Below, one piece after another: positions 61,167 through 64,000 of a DNA stretch of 64,000 nt. The position numbers and the translations under genes are program-made. Location: contig NZ_FOZD01000002.1 in NCBI RefSeq assembly GCF_900113185.1, forward strand, positions 992,001 through 1,056,000, in the 5' to 3' direction. Numbering within the stretch: the stretch's first letter is position 1; the number at the start of each line of letters is the position of its first letter. The notes under the pieces are model-generated. The model had not been told where the DNA came from and searched no databases. It was given only the letters and a program-made list of their open reading frames with translations. This DNA comes from Agromyces sp. CF514 (GTDB taxonomy: Bacteria > Actinomycetota > Actinomycetes > Actinomycetales > Microbacteriaceae).

Positions 61167-63302
61167 GTGAAGGTCGCACTCCTCGCAGAATCGTTCCTCC
61201 CGCACATGAACGGCGTGACGCATTCCCTGCTCCAGGTGCTCCGCCACCTCGAGCGGCGCGGCCACGACGCCCTCGTCATCGCTCCACGGTCCGGGACCGC
61301 CGACCCCTCGCTCGAGCACTCCCTGCACGGAGCCAGGAGCGTGCTGCTGCCCTCGGTCCCGCTGCCGACCTACCCCGACGTGCGCGTCACGCTCGCCGGC
61401 GCGCACCGGCTCGCCGCACTCCTGCGCGAGCACGAGGCCGACGTCGTGCACCTCGCCTCGCCGTTCGTGCTCGGCTGGCGGGGCGTGCTCGCCGCGGAGA
61501 TGCTCGGCATCCCGTCGGTCGCCGTCTACCAGACCGACATCCCCGCGTACGCGGAGCGGTACGGAGTACCGGGCGCCGCACCCGCGCTCGCGCGGCACAT
61601 GGCGAGGCTGCACCAGCGCGCGACGGTCACGCTCGCGCCGTCCACCTCGGCCGTCGACCGGCTCACCGCGCTCGACGTCGATCCCGGCCGCATCGAGCTG
61701 TGGCGGCGGGGCGTCGACACCGAACGGTTCGCCCCGACCCGGCGCACCGCGACCTGGCGACGCGACGTGGCGGGCGCCGCGGGCGACGAGATCGTCGTCG
61801 GCTACGTCGGCCGCCTCGCCCCCGAGAAGCAGGTCGAGGACCTGCGCGCGATCGCCGACCTCCCGCGCACCCGGCTGGTCGTCGTCGGAGACGGCCCATC
61901 GCGGCCCGTGCTCGAACGGATGCTGCCGAGCGCCGTGTTCACCGGGTTCCTCGGCGGCGACGCGCTCGCCGAGGCAGTCGCCGGTTTCGACGTGTTCGTG
62001 CACCCCGGCGAGAGCGAGACGTTCTGCCAGACGATCCAGGAGGCGCTCGCGAGCGGGGTGCCCGTCGTCGCGACCGGTCGCGGCGGCCCCCTCGACCTCG
62101 TCTCGAACAGCGTCGACGGGTGGGTCTACCGCCCCGGCGACCTCGCGGAGTTCCGCGAGCGCGTGCGCGACCTCGTCGGCGACGACGCCAAGCGCCGCGC
62201 GTTCGCCGCCAATGCGCGGGCCGCAGTGCTCGGGCGGGGATGGGACGTGCTCTGCGACGAGCTCCTCGGGCACTACGGGCGCGCGGCCGCAGCAGCCGGG
62301 CGGATCCCCGAGCCCGGACATGCGGCCGCATCCCGTGCGCCACGCCCGCCCGCGTCCCGCGGCACCGCGCCGGCCGTCACCCGCGAGCGCCGCGTCGTGG
62401 CATCCGCCCCTCCCACATCGGTGCCGGCGATGCGGGACCGAACGCCCGTACCGCCGCGCTGGACCCGGTTCGTCGCCGTCGGCGACTCGCTGAGCGAGGG
62501 GCTCTGCGACACCTCTCGCATGGCCGCGGGGGAGTACCGCGGCTGGGCCGACCGCCTCGCGATGCTGCTCGCGCTCGCGAGCCCGACCGGCGATCGCGTC
62601 TCGTACGCGAACCTCGCCGTGCGCAGCCGCAAGGTCGCCGACGTCGTCGAGGCGCAGGTGCCGCACGCGATCGAGCTCGGAGCCGACCTCGTGAGCGTGC
62701 TGATCGGCGGCAACGACCTCGTCGGGCCCCGACCCGACGTGCACGCGCTCGCCGATCGGCTGGCGACCTCGGTCGCCGCGGTGCGCGCCACCGGTGCCGA
62801 CGTGCTGCTCGTCACCCCGTTCATGCCGCAGCGGCCCGCCTCGCGCCTGTACGAGCGCCGGATCGCGGCCTTCGCCGACCGCATCGTCGGCATCGGCCAT
62901 GACACCGGCGCGATCGTGCTCGACGTGGCCGCGCTGCCCGCGCTCACGGTGAAGGGCATGTGGGCCGAGGATCGCGTGCACCTGAACTCCGCCGGGCACC
63001 GCGCGCTCGCCTACGAGGCCGCCCGGAAGCTCGGGGTCCCGGATGCCGCGGCGCTCGCCGGACTCGAGCAGGCCGCGCACGAGGCCGACGCCCACGGCGT
63101 GGTCGCCGAGGGTGCGGTCGCCGACCGCCACGCGAGCGATGCGGAATGGCTCGTGCGCACGCCGTTCCGTGGGTGGCACGGCGGCTGCGCGGACGCACGG
63201 CGGGCGACGGGCGCGAGGCGAAGCGCCCGGAACTGTCGCCCGTGCTCGGCGTCGCCGATGCGACATCCGCTGTTCACGGGTGAAAAACCGGGCCTCTGCT
63301 AG
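61167..63302 (+). CDS. GT4 glycosyltransferase fused to SGNH/GDSL hydrolase
   Basis: Encodes 711 residues. The first 375 form a GT-B glycosyltransferase like the mannosyltransferases MgtA/PimB: ESFLPHMNGVTHSLLQVL, GYVGRLAPEKQVE (donor-site), and the C-terminal HPGESETFCQTIQEALASGVP with the EX7E motif. A Pro/Ala-rich linker (about 376-430) leads to an SGNH esterase: GDSLSEG (Ser about 439), GGND (about 512), and DRVHLNSAGH (Asp, His). No stop lies between them. CACGCT lies 6 bases before the GTG start. The pair could glycosylate and deacylate the same envelope lipid; this is inference. Confidence 0.85.
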   Translation: MKVALLAESFLPHMNGVTHSLLQVLRHLERRGHDALVIAPRSGTADPSLEHSLHGARSVLLPSVPLPTYPDVRVTLAGAHRLAALLREHEADVVHLASPFVLGWRGVLAAEMLGIPSVAVYQTDIPAYAERYGVPGAAPALARHMARLHQRATVTLAPSTSAVDRLTALDVDPGRIELWRRGVDTERFAPTRRTATWRRDVAGAAGDEIVVGYVGRLAPEKQVEDLRAIADLPRTRLVVVGDGPSRPVLERMLPSAVFTGFLGGDALAEAVAGFDVFVHPGESETFCQTIQEALASGVPVVATGRGGPLDLVSNSVDGWVYRPGDLAEFRERVRDLVGDDAKRRAFAANARAAVLGRGWDVLCDELLGHYGRAAAAAGRIPEPGHAAASRAPRPPASRGTAPAVTRERRVVASAPPTSVPAMRDRTPVPPRWTRFVAVGDSLSEGLCDTSRMAAGEYRGWADRLAMLLALASPTGDRVSYANLAVRSRKVADVVEAQVPHAIELGADLVSVLIGGNDLVGPRPDVHALADRLATSVAAVRATGADVLLVTPFMPQRPASRLYERRIAAFADRIVGIGHDTGAIVLDVAALPALTVKGMWAEDRVHLNSAGHRALAYEAARKLGVPDAAALAGLEQAAHEADAHGVVAEGAVADRHASDAEWLVRTPFRGWHGGCADARRATGARRSARNCRPCSASPMRHPLFTGEKPGLC

Positions 63303-63548
63303 GCTGGTTCAGGTTGCCGAACGGTCTCCGCGCAGGTGCGCGGCGCCGACCGGCGGCTGACGGAGCAGGCCGGCAGGAAGCTGGTCCCCTGTGGTGGATC
63401 ACCAATCGACGAGCGATCGAGTGGTGGACTTCTACTGGTGGCCAGCGTGAACGCATCGTCCTGATGCGATTCGTATTGCCTGTTCCTGCTCCCGACGTAC
63501 GAGTCGCGCCCATACGGGGTGCGACGAAAAACAAAGGAGAGAGACCTC
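63300..63548 (+). promoter_or_regulatory. pnp promoter and structured leader (candidate Actino-pnp RNA)
   Basis: TAGGCT (63300-63305) gives a leader of about 230 nt. GCTGG (about 63379) pairs with CCAGC (about 63450) around two smaller hairpins (GGTG-GAT-CACC and a GTGG/CTAC-type stem). Actinobacterial pnp genes are known to carry a conserved leader called Actino-pnp; the position fits, but I cannot run the covariance model. AAGGAG (63534-63539) is the ribosome site. Confidence 0.55.
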
Positions 63549-64000
63549 TTGGAAGGTCCTGAAATCACGTTCGCCGAAGCCGTCATCGACAATGGCAAGT
63601 TCGGCACCCGCACCATCCGCTTCGAGACCGGCCGCCTCGCCCAGCAGGCGCAGGGCTCGGCCGTCGCCTACATCGACGAAGAGACCATGCTGCTCTCGGC
63701 GACGTCCGTCTCGAAGCAGCCGAAGGATCACTTCGACTTCTTCCCCCTGACCATCGACGTCGAAGAGCGCATGTACGCCGCGGGCCGCATCCCGGGCTCG
63801 TTCTTCCGTCGCGAGGGCCGCCCCTCGACCGAGGCGATCCTCACCTGCCGCCTCATCGACCGCCCCCTCCGCCCCTCGTTCGTCGAGGGCCTCCGCAACG
63901 AGGTCCAGGTCGTCGTGACCGTGCTCGCCATCGAGCCCGACGAGCTCTACGACGTGCTCGCCATCAACGCCGCATCGCTCTCGACGCAGCTCTCGGGCCT
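63549..64000 (+). CDS. pnp: Polyribonucleotide nucleotidyltransferase, 3'-truncated
   Basis: The first 150 codons of PNPase; the rest lies beyond the window. Translation starts at TTG ([16 protein letters not shown], with Met by initiation), 9 bases after AAGGAG. The first RNase PH domain is clear: [40 protein letters not shown] (in part [18 protein letters not shown]) and [11 protein letters not shown]. PNPase degrades RNA from the 3' end with phosphate. A protein-coding frame without a stop here was confirmed by eye. Confidence 0.95.
   Translation, partial: MEGPEITFAEAVIDNGKFGTRTIRFETGRLAQQAQGSAVAYIDEETMLLSATSVSKQPKDHFDFFPLTIDVEERMYAAGRIPGSFFRREGRPSTEAILTCRLIDRPLRPSFVEGLRNEVQVVVTVLAIEPDELYDVLAINAASLSTQLSG

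Noticed and set aside
61041..63266. A 741-codon minus-strand frame
   Set aside because: Antisense shadow of the glycosyltransferase-SGNH gene; no domain motif is visible.
46978..63302. A genomic island or prophage between rpsO and pnp
   Set aside because: No integrase, tRNA target, phage gene or obvious change in base composition is seen; the genes look native.

Overview
The window is high-GC DNA (roughly 70% G+C by eye). Its genes include a DUF2207 protein, a PiT transporter, rpsO, the CE1758/CE1759 flavin pair, CGNR, DUF5302, and pnp with a long leader. Together these point to an actinobacterium, most likely Micrococcales/Microbacteriaceae (an Agromyces-like genome is my best guess; taxonomy cannot be confirmed without a search). 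All recognised genes look chromosomal. I see no transposase, integrase, phage gene, tRNA, rRNA or CRISPR array.

Layout. 1-11.5 kb: housekeeping and transport (DUF2207 membrane protein cut by the left edge, ZIP-type transporter, SNF2 helicase, phosphofructokinase, Nudix, phosphate transporter with a small membrane partner, two convergent nucleobase permeases, DUF4190). 11.5-18.6 kb: a cluster that fits a gamma-glutamyl route for ethanolamine. It has a permease, a glutamine-synthetase-like ligase, an SDR, an aldehyde dehydrogenase, a PuuD-like hydrolase and a GntR regulator, around a divergent promoter with a perfect palindrome. 18.7-20.2 kb: aspartate ammonia-lyase. 20.3-27.3 kb: an L-fucose-type sugar-acid locus (FAH-family hydrolase, L-fuconate dehydratase, complete ABC sugar importer, FadR-type regulator). 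27.4-35.3 kb: Ada/AlkA DNA repair fusion, FAD-linked oxidase, PrsW protease, then an acetaldehyde dehydrogenase (exaC type) with its GAF-domain activator and DUF779 partner. 35.4-43 kb: FKBP isomerase, lysoplasmalogenase-like protein, a protealysin-like M4 protease with its emfourin-type inhibitor, HAD hydrolase, two CPBP-type membrane proteins, flavin monooxygenase, DUF488. 43.2-46.4 kb: pyruvate formate-lyase and its activase under a palindromic operator. 46.5-64 kb: rpsO, then about 16.8 kb of mixed genes before pnp, which runs off the right edge.

Carbon and nitrogen use. The ethanolamine-type cluster would give glutamate and glycine from ethanolamine. The fuconate locus would give pyruvate and lactate-level products, and exaC would remove acetaldehyde. 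PflBA would supply formate and acetyl-CoA when oxygen is low.

Regulation. Many genes lack a Shine-Dalgarno sequence and instead have a TANNNT-like -10 box exactly 6-7 bases before ATG or GTG, which suggests leaderless mRNAs and was used here to choose several starts. The strongest new regulatory prediction is a set of four NNGCAAC heptamers at an exact 11-bp period upstream of exaC. They sit next to a gene that joins an AcoR-like GAF sensor to what looks like a SARP/BTAD-type output domain. A 16-bp palindrome of the form GGATGCC-NN-GGCATCC recurs through the window far more often than chance would allow.
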